DNA of 64,000 nucleotides from Gloeothece verrucosa PCC 7822. GTDB taxonomy: Bacteria > Cyanobacteriota > Cyanobacteriia > Cyanobacteriales > Microcystaceae. The DNA lies in the NCBI RefSeq assembly GCF_000147335.1, contig NC_014533.1, forward strand, positions 310,001 through 374,000, written 5' to 3'. Both the position numbers and the translations under genes were made by a program. The notes below the pieces were generated by a model. The model had not been told where the DNA came from and made no database searches. It was given only the letters and a program-made list of their open reading frames with translations. Of this stretch, positions 43,180 to 53,254 are shown one piece after another (within the stretch, counting starts at the first letter, position 1; each line of letters begins with the position of its first letter).

Positions 43180-46100
43180 TTAATACCTCAAATTATTTAA
43201 CTTACTTAACAGTAAAGCTTCAGCTTCACTATCAGATAATGCCTCGACTGCTAATTTAGCACTTAGAGAAGTATGACCGTTTGAAGATAATATCTCTTCT
43301 GAATTACTCAAGTTTTCTTGAGAATTATCGGGTAGAGTTTCCTCAGCACTCTTAAACATTTCTAGTAGCAAATAATCAGTCAAAGCCGCCACAGTGGGAT
43401 AATCAAAAGCCAAGCTAGGGGAAATAGCCAAACCTAAATTATTTTGCAGACGATTTTTTAATTCCACTGCCATTAAAGAATCCATCCCTAATTCCACAAA
43501 ACCCTGCTGTACATCAATAGATTCAGCCGAAGAAAAGCCTAAAACTTGAGCCACTTGCAGACGAATAAAACTTTTTAGCAAAGACTGACGCTCTTTTGGC
43601 GCAACCGACTGTAATTGTTTGAGAAATTCTCCTTCGCTTTGCGCTTGCTTAGGTTGAGATGATTGAACAAAAGTTTCATAAAATGAGGGAATTTGATTAT
43701 AAGGAAACTGAGCTAAAAATTTAGTCCAGTTTATAGGCATAACAGCCATCTGAGCCGCATCTTGTTTCAGCAATTTTTCTAAAAATTTCAGTCCTTGTTC
43801 AGGAGAAATTAAATTAAGCCCTTGAGCCGCCCAACGCTCCTGATCTCGGGCTGATAACCCGGTGGTCATTCCTCCTTCGCTCCAGGGCCCCCAATTAATG
43901 CTTAATGCAGGTAATCCCATTGAGCGGCGATAGTGAGCCAACATATCCATAAAACTATTAGCCGCAGCATAATTACTTTGTCCAGGGCTACCCAACACAG
44001 ACGCAATCGAGGAAAAACAGACAAAGAAATCTAGGGGAATATCACGGGTGGACTGATGAAGAATCCAACTACCCATGACCTTTGGCTTCATAACCTCGAT
44101 AAATTGCTCCCAGGTTTGCCCAGTGACTAACCCATCTTTGAGTACCCCGGCGGCATGGATAATTCCCCGTAATGGCGGCATAGAGGCGTTGATAGTTGTT
44201 ATCAGGTGATCCACCGCTTGAGCATTAGATATATCTGCTTGCATAGTCACCACTTTTGCGCCGCTTGCTTCGAGTTGAGCAATTTTTGCTTGAGCGATGT
44301 CTGAAGGATGTTGACGACCCACTAAAATTACAGATTTAGCCCCCACTTCGATTAACCATTCAGCAACTTTTAACCCTAATGCGCCCAATCCGCCAGTAAT
44401 TAAATAGCTGCTTTCTGAGTTGATCAGATTTTCCCTTTTTTGCTTGTTCGCTGTGGGCAGAGAAATTACCACTTTGCCAATATGTTTGGCCTGCGCCATG
44501 TAACGAAAAGCATTAACGGATTCTTCTATGGGAAAAACTTTGTGAGGAAGCGGTTTAAGACTACCCTCCTCAAACGCTTTCATCAGTTCCCCTAACAGGG
44601 ATGTAATTAAAGTAGGATTTTCTGAAGAAATATCCAGTAAGTCAAAGGGTAAATAAGTAATATCAGGGCGTTGTTCTTTGACCTGAAGCTCATCCCAAAT
44701 GCCAATCTTACCAATCTCAACAAAGCGCCCACCTTTAGCCAAAATATTCAAGGTTTTAGGAATAAACTCTCCATTTAAACTATTGAGCGCCACATTCACG
44801 CCTTGATCTTCCGTGGCCTGCATCACCGCTTCAGAAAAGTCTAAGGTGCGAGAATTCATCACTTTTTCTACACCCAAAGACTCGAGAAAAGCCCACTTTT
44901 TCGGGCTGGCCGTCGCATAAACTTTCGCTCCTCTCCACTGCGCCAATTGAACCGCCGCCTGTCCCACGCCTCCGGCTGCCGCATGAATTAAGACTCGTTC
45001 TCCTTTTTGCAGTTGGGCTTTTTGGCATAATCCATAATAAGCGGTTAAGAAAGCAGTGGGAATGGTAGCCGCTTCTTCAAAACTCACATTTTTGGGCTTA
45101 GGAACCACAAAATCGGCGGAAACGGTGACAAAACTCCCTAAACAACCGATCGCTTGAGCCGCCATTACTTCATCCCCCACCTGTAGATGAGAAACCTTTT
45201 CGCCCACAGCCACAATAATTCCAGAACATTCGCCGCCAAAGGGTAACTCACTGGCTGATGTAATACCCATCTGTTCGGTATATTCTTTTAACATTCCCAG
45301 TGCATTCAGCACATCTCGGAAATTCAGCCCCACCGCACGCACTTCTATTTCTACTTCTTCGGCGGCAGGAGAACGACGAGTCGCAGGAGACAAGGTTAAA
45401 TTTTCTAAAATCCCGTAGTTAGATATTTTCAGTTGAAAAGGTTGTTCACTGCTAATTTTTGGGGATTTATCCTGCTCATCCATGCGATAGCGTTCTAAGC
45501 GAAGGACAAAGCGACTATTCTGGCGATAGGCAATTTGAGTTTCTGGACTCGACGCGGCAAACTCCTTGAGTAGGTTTTGCACTTCTTCGGTTTCTGGTGT
45601 TGGAGCCAAATCCAGACGAGTACAATGTAAGGCGGGATGTTCCATAGCAATCACTCCCCCTAATCCCCACAGTGATGCTTGCTCTACATTTAATCGGCCA
45701 GAATCTACTGCCTGACTTCCCCGCGTGACTAACCACAGACGAGAGGCTTGGCTCATGTTAGCTTTAGCGAGTGCTTGCACTAAGTATAAAACACTGGCAC
45801 AGGCTTTCACTTGAGCCGCTTGTAACAGGGCTAAATCAATTTCTGGTGGGTTTTCTGAACAATTTTCTGCATTCCAAAGGTGAATGATACCCCCATAAGC
45901 GGCTTGATTGTCCAAACTTTCTGCCAGTAAGCGTTGGAAATCTTCGGGATTAGAGGGGTTGACTTGATAAAGGTTTTGTGCTAATAGCTGATAAGTTGAA
46001 CCGGCGGTAGCGATAACACAATCATGACCTTGCTGTTGTAACTGTGCAATTAATTGTTGTCCTAAATGGCTTTGATCACTGAAAATTAACCATCGATTAG

Positions 46101-49100
46101 CGGTTTCGCTGAGTGACTCGTCAGATACAGGCGGCTGAGGTTGCCATGTGTTTTGATAGAGCCAATCGCCGATTTTAGGTTGCAGAATACGCTGTAAAGC
46201 TCGGCGGCTGACACGTTTTAGGTATAATCCCTCTATTTTAGCGATATTTGCTCCTGTATCGTCAAATAAGACCAGATCAGCCACTAAATTTTGACGAGAA
46301 CCATTAGGAGAACGCATCTGTACGTAACTCCAGAGGTGAGTCTGTGGCGGCTGATAAAGGGAGAATTGTTCTATCGCCACCGGTAAACAAGCTTTCTGTT
46401 CTTCATCAGTTAAAGCCGCGCCTAATATCTGCAAACAAGCATCTAATAAAACTGGATGAAACTGATACTCTTGAGCTTGTAAAATTAATTTTTCGGGTAA
46501 CTGAATTCGCCCCAAAGCACTTCCTTGACCCTGATAAAGGCGTTCAATAGCTTGGAAACAGGGGCCGTAGTCCATGCCGCGCTCATGTAGGGTGCGATAG
46601 TAATCCTCAATAGAAATGGCTGTGGGATGTTGAGCGAGTAATGTTTCTAAGTTTTGTCTTGCCGGGAGAGGTTGGGGGTTTTCCAGCAGCATGAGATTCC
46701 CGGTTGAGTGACGTGTCCACACCGGCTCTGAGTTATGCTCATCATCAGCCGCTAGACTAAAAATTTGAAAGCTATATTGAGAATTTTCAGGAGTTAAAAC
46801 AAGCTGTACGGTTTTAGCTTCCTCACCTGACAAAATGAGGGGATGTTCCACAGCGATATCGGTCAATTTTAACAGTGAAGATTTAAACAGATTTTTAGCG
46901 GCGGCTAAAGCGATTTCTAAATAGCCAGTGGCAGGAAATATGGGGGATTGATAAATACAATGGTCGCTCAGATAATCCGGAAAATGTTCAGCAATCTGAG
47001 ATTGAAAGTGAATTTTTTTCGATTCAGCTAAATACAGTTTTTGACCTAAAAGGGGATGAGTTAAAGAGTTAAATTTCGGTTGAGGCAGACTTTTTTTCTC
47101 AACAGATTTTAACCAATAAGATTGGCGTTGCCAAGGATAGGTCGGTAATTGAAGACGTTGGCGGCAATAATCTTGATCAAAACCTTCCCAATTGATCTCT
47201 ATTCCTTGAGTATAAACTGTGCTTAAAGTTTCTAGCAGTTGTTGCCAATCTTCTCGATTAGGTCTTAAACTCGGTAACCAAAATAAGGCTTCTTTGGGGT
47301 TGGAATCTGGCAGACAGCGACGACCCATTCCCAATAAAACCGGTTTAGGCCCTATTTCAATAAAGATTTTACATTTTTCTTTCTGTAGAGTGAGCATTCC
47401 GTCGGAAAATTTAACCGCTTTTCGGAGATGATCACACCAATAAGCCGGAGTCATTATCTCTTCTTGTGCTACTTCACCCGTTAAATTAGAAATAACTTTA
47501 ATTTGGGGGGGATGGTAGGTAATCTGTTGAGCCACTTCGGCAAACTCAGCCAAAATTGGTTCCATTAAAGTGGAGTGAAAAGCATGAGAAACATTGAGCC
47601 GTTTAACTTCTATATTATTGGCTTGGAACAGCTTAATCACTGCTTCTATGGCGTGTTCTTTACCAGAAATAACGATACTATTAGGCCCGTTAAAAGCGGC
47701 TATTTCCACTTCTTCAGTATAGGGGGTAATTACTGTGCTGACTTGTTCATAGGTCGCAAAAACCGAGGCCATCGCCCCATTTTTGGGTAGAGACTGCATT
47801 AAGCGGCTTCGGTGAGCAATAAATTTCAACCCATCTTCTAAACTAAACACCCCTGCCACACAAGCGGCGACATATTCTCCAACACTATGACCCATAACTA
47901 CACTAGGCGTAATTCCCCAAGATTGCCAGAGTTGATAAAGGGCATATTCAAGGGCAAATAAGGCGGGTTGTGTATATTTTGTTTCGTCTAAGAGTGAGGA
48001 ATTATCTTTAGCATAAATAACCTCAAGTAAAGGTTTTTCTAAATAATTCTTTAGAATCTCATGGCATTGATTGAGGGCTTGACGAAATGTCGGCTGAGTT
48101 TCATATAATTGTTGTCCCATGCCTAGGTATTGAGAACCTTGTCCCGTAAATAAAAAGGCTATATTAGGCGCTTTTCGTCGTCTCGGTTCATCAGTTGATT
48201 TTGGAGAATCAATTTGAGTTTTGATAAAATTTTTCAGTTGTTGACTCAATGACTCATGAGTATCAGCAAAAACTGCTAGACGATGTTGAAAATGAGAACG
48301 CCCACTATTAGCCGTAAAACAAATATCCGCTAAGGAAAGTTCTGAATGAATGGATAAAAAGTCTAGATATTTTTCAGCTAAATCCAGCAAGGCGGCTTCT
48401 TTTTTAGCCGAAAGTGTCAGAAGATGATAGGGACGTTCTATTTCATTAGTTTTTTCTGGTAACGTCGGTGCTTCTTCTAGGATGATATGGGCGTTAGTTC
48501 CTCCAAAACCAAAAGAATTAATGCCCGCGCGGCGTAGTTCACCTTCTCGCAGTTCCCAAGGTTGAGATTGAGTAGGAATAGAGAAAGCTGTATTATTTAA
48601 AGAAATTAAAGGATTGAGTTGTTTTAAATGTAAGCTGGCAGGAATTTGTTTATTTTGTAGAGATAAAATAACTTTAATTAATCCTGCAATTCCGGCGGCA
48701 TTTTCTAAATGACCAATATTCGTTTTTACAGAACCAATCCAGCAAGGTTGATCGGGTTGCCGCTCTTTTTTTAAGACAGTTTGTATCGATTTCATTTCGA
48801 TGGGATCACCTAAAGATGTCCCAGTACCATGAGCTTCAATATAACTGATTTGAGCCGGTGCAAGATTGGCTTTTTCGAGCGCTTGCCGCATAATGTTTTG
48901 TTGAGAGGGTCCATTGGGGGCGGTTAAACCGTTGGTTAAACCATCTTGATTAACGGCAGAAGCACGGATCACGGCTAAAATGTTATCTTCGTCTCGAATC
49001 GCATCCTTAAGACGTTTTAAAACGATAATGCCACAGCCTTCTCCTCGAACAAAACCATTAGCACTAGCATCAAATGTTTTACAGCGTCCATCAGGTGATA

Positions 49101-49758
49101 GCATTCTCGCATGAGAATAGGCAATGCTCGGCTCTGGTGTTAACATTAAGCTAACGCCGCCAGCTAAGCATAGATCAGTTTCTTTACTGCTTAAACTTTG
49201 ACAAGCAATATGCACTGCCACTAAAGAAGAGGAACAGGCTGTTTCTATTGCCATACTCGGACCTTGTAAATTGAAAAGATAAGAAAAGCGGCAACTTGAA
49301 ATACTCAAAGTACCACCAGTTCCATCATGGGGTGTAATGGTTTCTAAATCCTTCGCTAAAAGCCGCGCATAGTCGTTATTCCCACAACCAATAAAAAATC
49401 CGGTTCGAGTACCAGATAGTTTATTGACGGCAATTCCGGCATTTTCTAAACTTTCCCAAGCCACTTCTAGAGTTATCCTCTGTTGAGGGTCCATTCGTTC
49501 CGACTCACGAGGAGAAATGCCAAAAAAGTCAGCATCAAATTGATCCACTTGTTGCAAGAAACCGCCCCAACGAGTAATCATTTTACCGGGTGTTAATGGC
49601 TCAGAACTATAGAGATTATCTATATCCCATCGATCAGAAGGCACTTGGGTTACTGCATCTATTCCATGACTCAAAAGCCGCCAGAAAGAGTCTAAATCAT
49701 TAGCACCCGGAAAGCGACAGCTAGTTCCAATAATAGCAATAGGTTCCATATTAAACAT
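43180..49758 (-). CDS. Type I PKS, fully reducing module KS-AT-DH-ER-KR-ACP
   Basis: This 2192-residue synthase adds and fully reduces one or more malonyl units. The KS (about 4-430) has Cys175, His310 (AHGTGT) and His350. The AT (about 535-860) has FTGQGSQ, GHSVGE (Ser625) and HAFH (His728), the pattern for malonyl-CoA. The DH (about 925-1200) has SDHCIYQSPIFP and LLDACLQ. The ER (about 1430-1740) has VGLNFRDVLNALGM and the NADPH loop HAAAGGVGQAA. The KR (about 1760-1950) has TGGLGALG and SNYAAAN. The ACP (about 2080-2150) has GMDSL. The C-terminal tail (DSEAEALLLSKLNNL) is a docking segment that pairs with the next protein. It follows the free ACP and halogenase genes, so it should extend the halogenated fatty acyl chain. 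Confidence 0.95.
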   Translation of the reverse strand: MFNMEPIAIIGTSCRFPGANDLDSFWRLLSHGIDAVTQVPSDRWDIDNLYSSEPLTPGKMITRWGGFLQQVDQFDADFFGISPRESERMDPQQRITLEVAWESLENAGIAVNKLSGTRTGFFIGCGNNDYARLLAKDLETITPHDGTGGTLSISSCRFSYLFNLQGPSMAIETACSSSLVAVHIACQSLSSKETDLCLAGGVSLMLTPEPSIAYSHARMLSPDGRCKTFDASANGFVRGEGCGIIVLKRLKDAIRDEDNILAVIRASAVNQDGLTNGLTAPNGPSQQNIMRQALEKANLAPAQISYIEAHGTGTSLGDPIEMKSIQTVLKKERQPDQPCWIGSVKTNIGHLENAAGIAGLIKVILSLQNKQIPASLHLKQLNPLISLNNTAFSIPTQSQPWELREGELRRAGINSFGFGGTNAHIILEEAPTLPEKTNEIERPYHLLTLSAKKEAALLDLAEKYLDFLSIHSELSLADICFTANSGRSHFQHRLAVFADTHESLSQQLKNFIKTQIDSPKSTDEPRRRKAPNIAFLFTGQGSQYLGMGQQLYETQPTFRQALNQCHEILKNYLEKPLLEVIYAKDNSSLLDETKYTQPALFALEYALYQLWQSWGITPSVVMGHSVGEYVAACVAGVFSLEDGLKFIAHRSRLMQSLPKNGAMASVFATYEQVSTVITPYTEEVEIAAFNGPNSIVISGKEHAIEAVIKLFQANNIEVKRLNVSHAFHSTLMEPILAEFAEVAQQITYHPPQIKVISNLTGEVAQEEIMTPAYWCDHLRKAVKFSDGMLTLQKEKCKIFIEIGPKPVLLGMGRRCLPDSNPKEALFWLPSLRPNREDWQQLLETLSTVYTQGIEINWEGFDQDYCRQRLQLPTYPWQRQSYWLKSVEKKSLPQPKFNSLTHPLLGQKLYLAESKKIHFQSQIAEHFPDYLSDHCIYQSPIFPATGYLEIALAAAKNLFKSSLLKLTDIAVEHPLILSGEEAKTVQLVLTPENSQYSFQIFSLAADDEHNSEPVWTRHSTGNLMLLENPQPLPARQNLETLLAQHPTAISIEDYYRTLHERGMDYGPCFQAIERLYQGQGSALGRIQLPEKLILQAQEYQFHPVLLDACLQILGAALTDEEQKACLPVAIEQFSLYQPPQTHLWSYVQMRSPNGSRQNLVADLVLFDDTGANIAKIEGLYLKRVSRRALQRILQPKIGDWLYQNTWQPQPPVSDESLSETANRWLIFSDQSHLGQQLIAQLQQQGHDCVIATAGSTYQLLAQNLYQVNPSNPEDFQRLLAESLDNQAAYGGIIHLWNAENCSENPPEIDLALLQAAQVKACASVLYLVQALAKANMSQASRLWLVTRGSQAVDSGRLNVEQASLWGLGGVIAMEHPALHCTRLDLAPTPETEEVQNLLKEFAASSPETQIAYRQNSRFVLRLERYRMDEQDKSPKISSEQPFQLKISNYGILENLTLSPATRRSPAAEEVEIEVRAVGLNFRDVLNALGMLKEYTEQMGITSASELPFGGECSGIIVAVGEKVSHLQVGDEVMAAQAIGCLGSFVTVSADFVVPKPKNVSFEEAATIPTAFLTAYYGLCQKAQLQKGERVLIHAAAGGVGQAAVQLAQWRGAKVYATASPKKWAFLESLGVEKVMNSRTLDFSEAVMQATEDQGVNVALNSLNGEFIPKTLNILAKGGRFVEIGKIGIWDELQVKEQRPDITYLPFDLLDISSENPTLITSLLGELMKAFEEGSLKPLPHKVFPIEESVNAFRYMAQAKHIGKVVISLPTANKQKRENLINSESSYLITGGLGALGLKVAEWLIEVGAKSVILVGRQHPSDIAQAKIAQLEASGAKVVTMQADISNAQAVDHLITTINASMPPLRGIIHAAGVLKDGLVTGQTWEQFIEVMKPKVMGSWILHQSTRDIPLDFFVCFSSIASVLGSPGQSNYAAANSFMDMLAHYRRSMGLPALSINWGPWSEGGMTTGLSARDQERWAAQGLNLISPEQGLKFLEKLLKQDAAQMAVMPINWTKFLAQFPYNQIPSFYETFVQSSQPKQAQSEGEFLKQLQSVAPKERQSLLKSFIRLQVAQVLGFSSAESIDVQQGFVELGMDSLMAVELKNRLQNNLGLAISPSLAFDYPTVAALTDYLLLEMFKSAEETLPDNSQENLSNSEEILSSNGHTSLSAKLAVEALSDSEAEALLLSKLNNLRY

Positions 49759-50047
49759 CCTATATAATTTTTTTTAGTTTTAAATTAATTTAAGTAAGAA
49801 AAGTTTATGATTCGTAGGGTGGATTAGGCGCGGTGATGATTTTTATGAAAAAGAGATAAGTTTTGAGCCACGCCGTAACCCACTAAATACAATATTGTAT
49901 CTCCATGAACATTTTTCCCCACGATGCCGAAAGAGCCGATTTTCTCAATTAGGTGAGGTACATTTGCAGTTTTATTTTCTATTTGTAATTCCCTGCTGTC
50001 TAAAACCTAGAACTGTGTACCTCACTAATATGAGAAGCTAGATCAAC

Positions 50048-51412
50048 CTAGTTAAAAGTTTGAACGAATTCTTTAAAGGATTTTTTGTTGGTTTTGATCG
50101 CCTTCTCAATTGAACCACCGGCGGACATAATTTTCATTTCATGATTAACCGGCCACAAATACTGCATAGGGTCAAAAAAGCGGCGGAATTCTGTCACCAA
50201 GCGACGATGATATTTCTGATTCTGATAGAAGCCGTCATGCTCATGGCACAAGCATTTTTCCATCCAATACAAGGCTTCTTCATTAGACATAGAAAATATC
50301 GGCGATTTGAGAATTCTCAGTAGCATTAGTTGAAAATAAGCATCGCTACGGAATACAGTAGGCATCACACCAGAAAGCCCGCCCACAACGCCTAATTGTG
50401 CCATTAAAACGGTGAGGTTGGCCACAGTTTTTTCATAGTTAGTCGCTGCCGGAAAATCTTTATAAAGATTTTGAGAAATAACCTGGGAAAAGGTCGTATG
50501 GAAGGATTCATCTAAAAGATGATAATGAGAAACAGCCGTCGGTGTAGGAATAAATTCTTCTCGCTTTTGTAAAGTCTTGAAATATTTGAAATAGTTGTAT
50601 TCATAACATTTCAAAGACATATTGCCAATCATGCGAATAGCATAATATTGGGTTGCTAAAAAAGGAGAACTGCCCCAGTTAATCGTAAAAAATTTCTGCA
50701 ATGAACCTTGAGAAACTAATCCCCCTAACCCGCCACTTGTACCGGGGATTTCTTTTGTGCGTTCTTCTTGATTTTTTAAGAAAGTTGAGTAATGTTCCTC
50801 GTAATCTTTTTGCATTAATTTGGTAATTAAGCGAAAAGCCGAGTCTCGATATTGAGCCGCATAAGCGGACAAACCGTTAGTTTTTGCGGGAGCATTCAAT
50901 AAAACTCTTTTTTTAGAATTTTTGCTGCTACTGTTTTCTCGGGGATCTTTTAATCCTTGCTTACCCAACAAAGCAAGTTTGATTTTATAACCTATCTTCT
51001 GAAAAGTGTAGATATGGGTGTGTTCTTGATTAGTTTCTAGGTCTAATTCTTTACAAAGCGTCTCATAGCTATTTAATCTCGAGAACACTCCTGATGTCAC
51101 TTGATTATATAAAACGGTATTCGCTTCTGTAGCCGCAGTATGATTATACTGTCCTACCCAAAACAAATGATTAAGTGCTAATTTTTGTGAAGAAGATGCT
51201 TGTTCATACAAGGGAGTCCCATAAAATATAGATAATTCAGGAGGTCCCCAATAATATTCTTTATCGGCGTTATAATCGAAATTCCGCGCCAACTCCTCCA
51301 TTTTTTCTGTATAGTCAGAATTAGTGTTGTTGAGGTAAGTGTTTTCGAATATTTTCTGATGATTTTTCTTCTTGAAGTCAGAAGAAACCGTCGATGATGC
51401 AATCATAGTCAT
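50048..51412 (-). CDS. CylC-like dimetal-carboxylate halogenase (candidate)
   Basis: This 454-residue all-helical protein looks like the CylC family, ferritin-like dimetal enzymes that chlorinate unactivated carbons of fatty acyl-ACPs in cyanobacteria. The metal-site pattern is visible: Glu96 (TAATEAN), Glu130-x-x-His133 (EHTH), Glu271 (CYEYN) and Glu302-x-x-His305 (DESFH), giving the two ExxH motifs of diiron carboxylate enzymes. Length agrees with CylC (about 450-470). Position supports it: a fatty acyl-AMP ligase, a lone ACP and this gene recur together in cylindrocyclophane-type loci. A related diiron oxygenase or desaturase cannot be excluded from the motifs alone. Confidence 0.7.
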   Translation of the reverse strand: MTMIASSTVSSDFKKKNHQKIFENTYLNNTNSDYTEKMEELARNFDYNADKEYYWGPPELSIFYGTPLYEQASSSQKLALNHLFWVGQYNHTAATEANTVLYNQVTSGVFSRLNSYETLCKELDLETNQEHTHIYTFQKIGYKIKLALLGKQGLKDPRENSSSKNSKKRVLLNAPAKTNGLSAYAAQYRDSAFRLITKLMQKDYEEHYSTFLKNQEERTKEIPGTSGGLGGLVSQGSLQKFFTINWGSSPFLATQYYAIRMIGNMSLKCYEYNYFKYFKTLQKREEFIPTPTAVSHYHLLDESFHTTFSQVISQNLYKDFPAATNYEKTVANLTVLMAQLGVVGGLSGVMPTVFRSDAYFQLMLLRILKSPIFSMSNEEALYWMEKCLCHEHDGFYQNQKYHRRLVTEFRRFFDPMQYLWPVNHEMKIMSAGGSIEKAIKTNKKSFKEFVQTFN

Positions 51413-51608
51413 AGGATTTTTCTAGCTAATCAGTCAAATGTTCAGAAAAAAAACTAAACTAAACGCATTTAAATTTCCTATCATTAAGGGCCAGAAATAG
51501 CACTGAAATCGTTAAGTGTTTTAAGTGTTACTTGCTTACACCTCGCAGAGACGAAGTGTTACCTTGCCTTAAGACAACTTAAAAGCGTGCCAGTTGCTCA
51601 CAAAAAAA

Positions 51609-51887
51609 CTAATTATTTTCTGGATTTTGAGTTAAGTATTGACTCAGCCGCTCAATGTTAGGATAATCATAAAGAACGGTTGGTTCAATTTCACGTCCTA
51701 GCCACAGTTCTAAATCTCCAGTCATACCAATGGCGGCTGAGGAGTCTAACCCAAAACCATCAAAAGGAGTGCTAGGATCGATTTCATCGGGATCAACTTC
51801 TAGCAAGTCGGCTATATAATTAATCATCCATTTTTGGATATCTGAATAGCTTTTAGTGGTTTTTTGTAACTGAAATGTGTTAGTCAT
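51609..51887 (-). CDS. Free-standing acyl carrier protein
   Basis: This 92-residue protein carries a single ACP domain with FGLDSSAA, where Ser49 would hold the phosphopantetheine arm, and an acidic helix 2 region (PDEIDPSTPF). It is probably loaded by the fatty acyl-AMP ligase at 53255 and presents the fatty acyl chain to the CylC-like enzyme at 50048 before transfer to the PKS. The gene lies 196 bases upstream of the halogenase gene on the same strand. The equivalent of CylB in cylindrocyclophane synthesis is the closest comparison. Confidence 0.9.
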   Translation of the reverse strand: MTNTFQLQKTTKSYSDIQKWMINYIADLLEVDPDEIDPSTPFDGFGLDSSAAIGMTGDLELWLGREIEPTVLYDYPNIERLSQYLTQNPENN

Positions 51888-52084
51888 GATTTGATGTATT
51901 ATGTACTAAATGATTGCTGTGGATAGTTTCTTGGGATAATTTGAACTTTTACAGCCGCTTTTAAATAAACAAGGTACAAATTCCTGTTGAAGACTAGAGA
52001 AGTCAATTAAGTTGTACCTCACTTATTTAAAAAGGGCTATACCTCAATAGATAGAGACAAAGAAAGAGAAATTAGTATGCAAGG

Positions 52085-52351
52085 TTAACGCTTAACTTGA
52101 TTAGCGCTTTCAACATCTGGGATTTTGTAATTAACAATATAGTCAATCACTTCTTCAGTGTTTCGTCCGCTATCAAACAAGCTTTTTATAAATTTGATAC
52201 AATGGACTTGATACTCATTCCAATGAGTTTGACGAGAAACATACCTAAATCTTTCTCTCCAGTGATGCTTTAAGATTGAGACGTATTTGTGAAAAGTAGC
52301 TTCACTAATTTGAAGTTTTTGTTTCACCTGTGTTCGAGTTAGAAATTCCAC
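52085..52351 (-). CDS. Small HTH-like protein, candidate regulator
   Basis: This 88-residue protein begins MEFLTRTQVKQKLQISEATF, a pattern of a winged-helix or MerR-like DNA-binding domain (helix, turn, then SEATFHKY recognition helix), with many basic and aromatic residues after it. It is the first gene of the leftward operon and faces the divergent control region. Two inverted repeats lie about 140-190 bases upstream, which could be its own operators. Regulator function is inferred. Confidence 0.65.
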   Translation of the reverse strand: MEFLTRTQVKQKLQISEATFHKYVSILKHHWRERFRYVSRQTHWNEYQVHCIKFIKSLFDSGRNTEEVIDYIVNYKIPDVESANQVKR

Positions 52352-52491
52352 TTTTTTTCATTAGCTTACTTCTCGGGTAAAATAATTTTTTGAACAAAAT
52401 TTTACAAATGATTAGAATCAAGTAAAACTTGGATTTATATTGTTACTTACTCAAGGTTGACTTAATTAAAGCAGATTTATTAATGTTTGTC

Positions 52492-52544
52492 AGTAGAAAA
52501 AACCTACACTTTGCATTAATATAAAATAGTAGAAAAAATCTACA
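52492..52544. promoter_or_regulatory. Two candidate operator sites (GTAGA-N5-TCTAC and near copy)
   Basis: GTAGAAAAAACCTAC at 52493-52507 and GTAGAAAAAATCTAC at 52529-52543 are 15-base near-palindromes whose starts are 36 bases apart. The second is a perfect 5-bp inverted repeat around a 5-base spacer. Both are followed by ACT, so the identical stretch is longer. They lie 140-190 bases upstream of the small HTH gene. Confidence 0.5.
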
Positions 52545-52811
52545 CTGTTTATTTTTAACCTTGTTTAAAATACATAAATTCGATAAATTTACTGTACTAT
52601 TTAAATAAGGCTATAAGTGGCCATAGCCGTTAAAAAGGCGACAGCAAAATTCTTGAAATAAATTTCTAAAAGCTTACTGGCATCTCATGTACAAATCCTC
52701 AATTCTGAATGAGAATTCACTTATTTATTAGCTGTAGGGACACGGCAGCTAACTTTTCTAGTTCTTATAACCTAGATAAGATTGCTATTGACAATTGACT
52801 TGAAAACAACT

Positions 52812-52841
52812 GTTGACAAGTTCAACTCAAGCGGGTATGAT
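52812..52841 (+). promoter_or_regulatory. Sigma-70-type promoter for the acyl-AMP ligase, with palindrome over the -35
   Basis: TTGACA (52813-52818), a 17-base spacer, and TATGAT (52836-52841) match the consensus very well. The -35 box lies inside an inverted repeat, GTTGA-N5-TCAAC (52812-52826), which would fit a repressor site. The transcript would start near 52848, leaving a leader of about 400 bases before the ATG at 53255. Confidence 0.6.
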
Positions 52842-53254
52842 TACTACTTGAATGTATCCATTCATAAAACTTAAAATAACTTAGTCAAACGGAGATCTAC
52901 CAATTTTGCAGATGTTTAACTAAAAACTTTCTAAATAACCTTTCAACATAGCTTGTGAAACGGTTACTATTTGGGCTACCTGTATTTACAAACCTCATCA
53001 CCTTGAGCAGAGGTTGATGCAAGCAATTACTCTTGGCTTAATGAACAGGCTGTTTAAATAACTCATGCTTCTTTGACAATAAATGTCTAAGCTATTCCGT
53101 GACTTATTTAAGTCAATGCCTATCCCATATTTAATTACTCAGCTTAAAAAGTCAATTTCAATTGTCTTCAGTATGTTTCCTAATGAAGATTTATCCAATT
53201 CTCTTAATTTTTTCCGCTCCTATCCAATTCTTTGAATTTTAGAGACTAAACAAA

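Larger units (their letters stand above)
52352..53254. other. Divergent control region between the PKS operon and the acyl-AMP ligase gene
   Basis: This 903-base AT-rich gap contains no convincing gene. It should drive both the leftward operon and the rightward ligase gene. It carries the inverted repeats at 52492-52544, the promoter at 52813-52841, and a long leader of about 400 bases before the ligase ATG at 53255. Confidence 0.7.
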
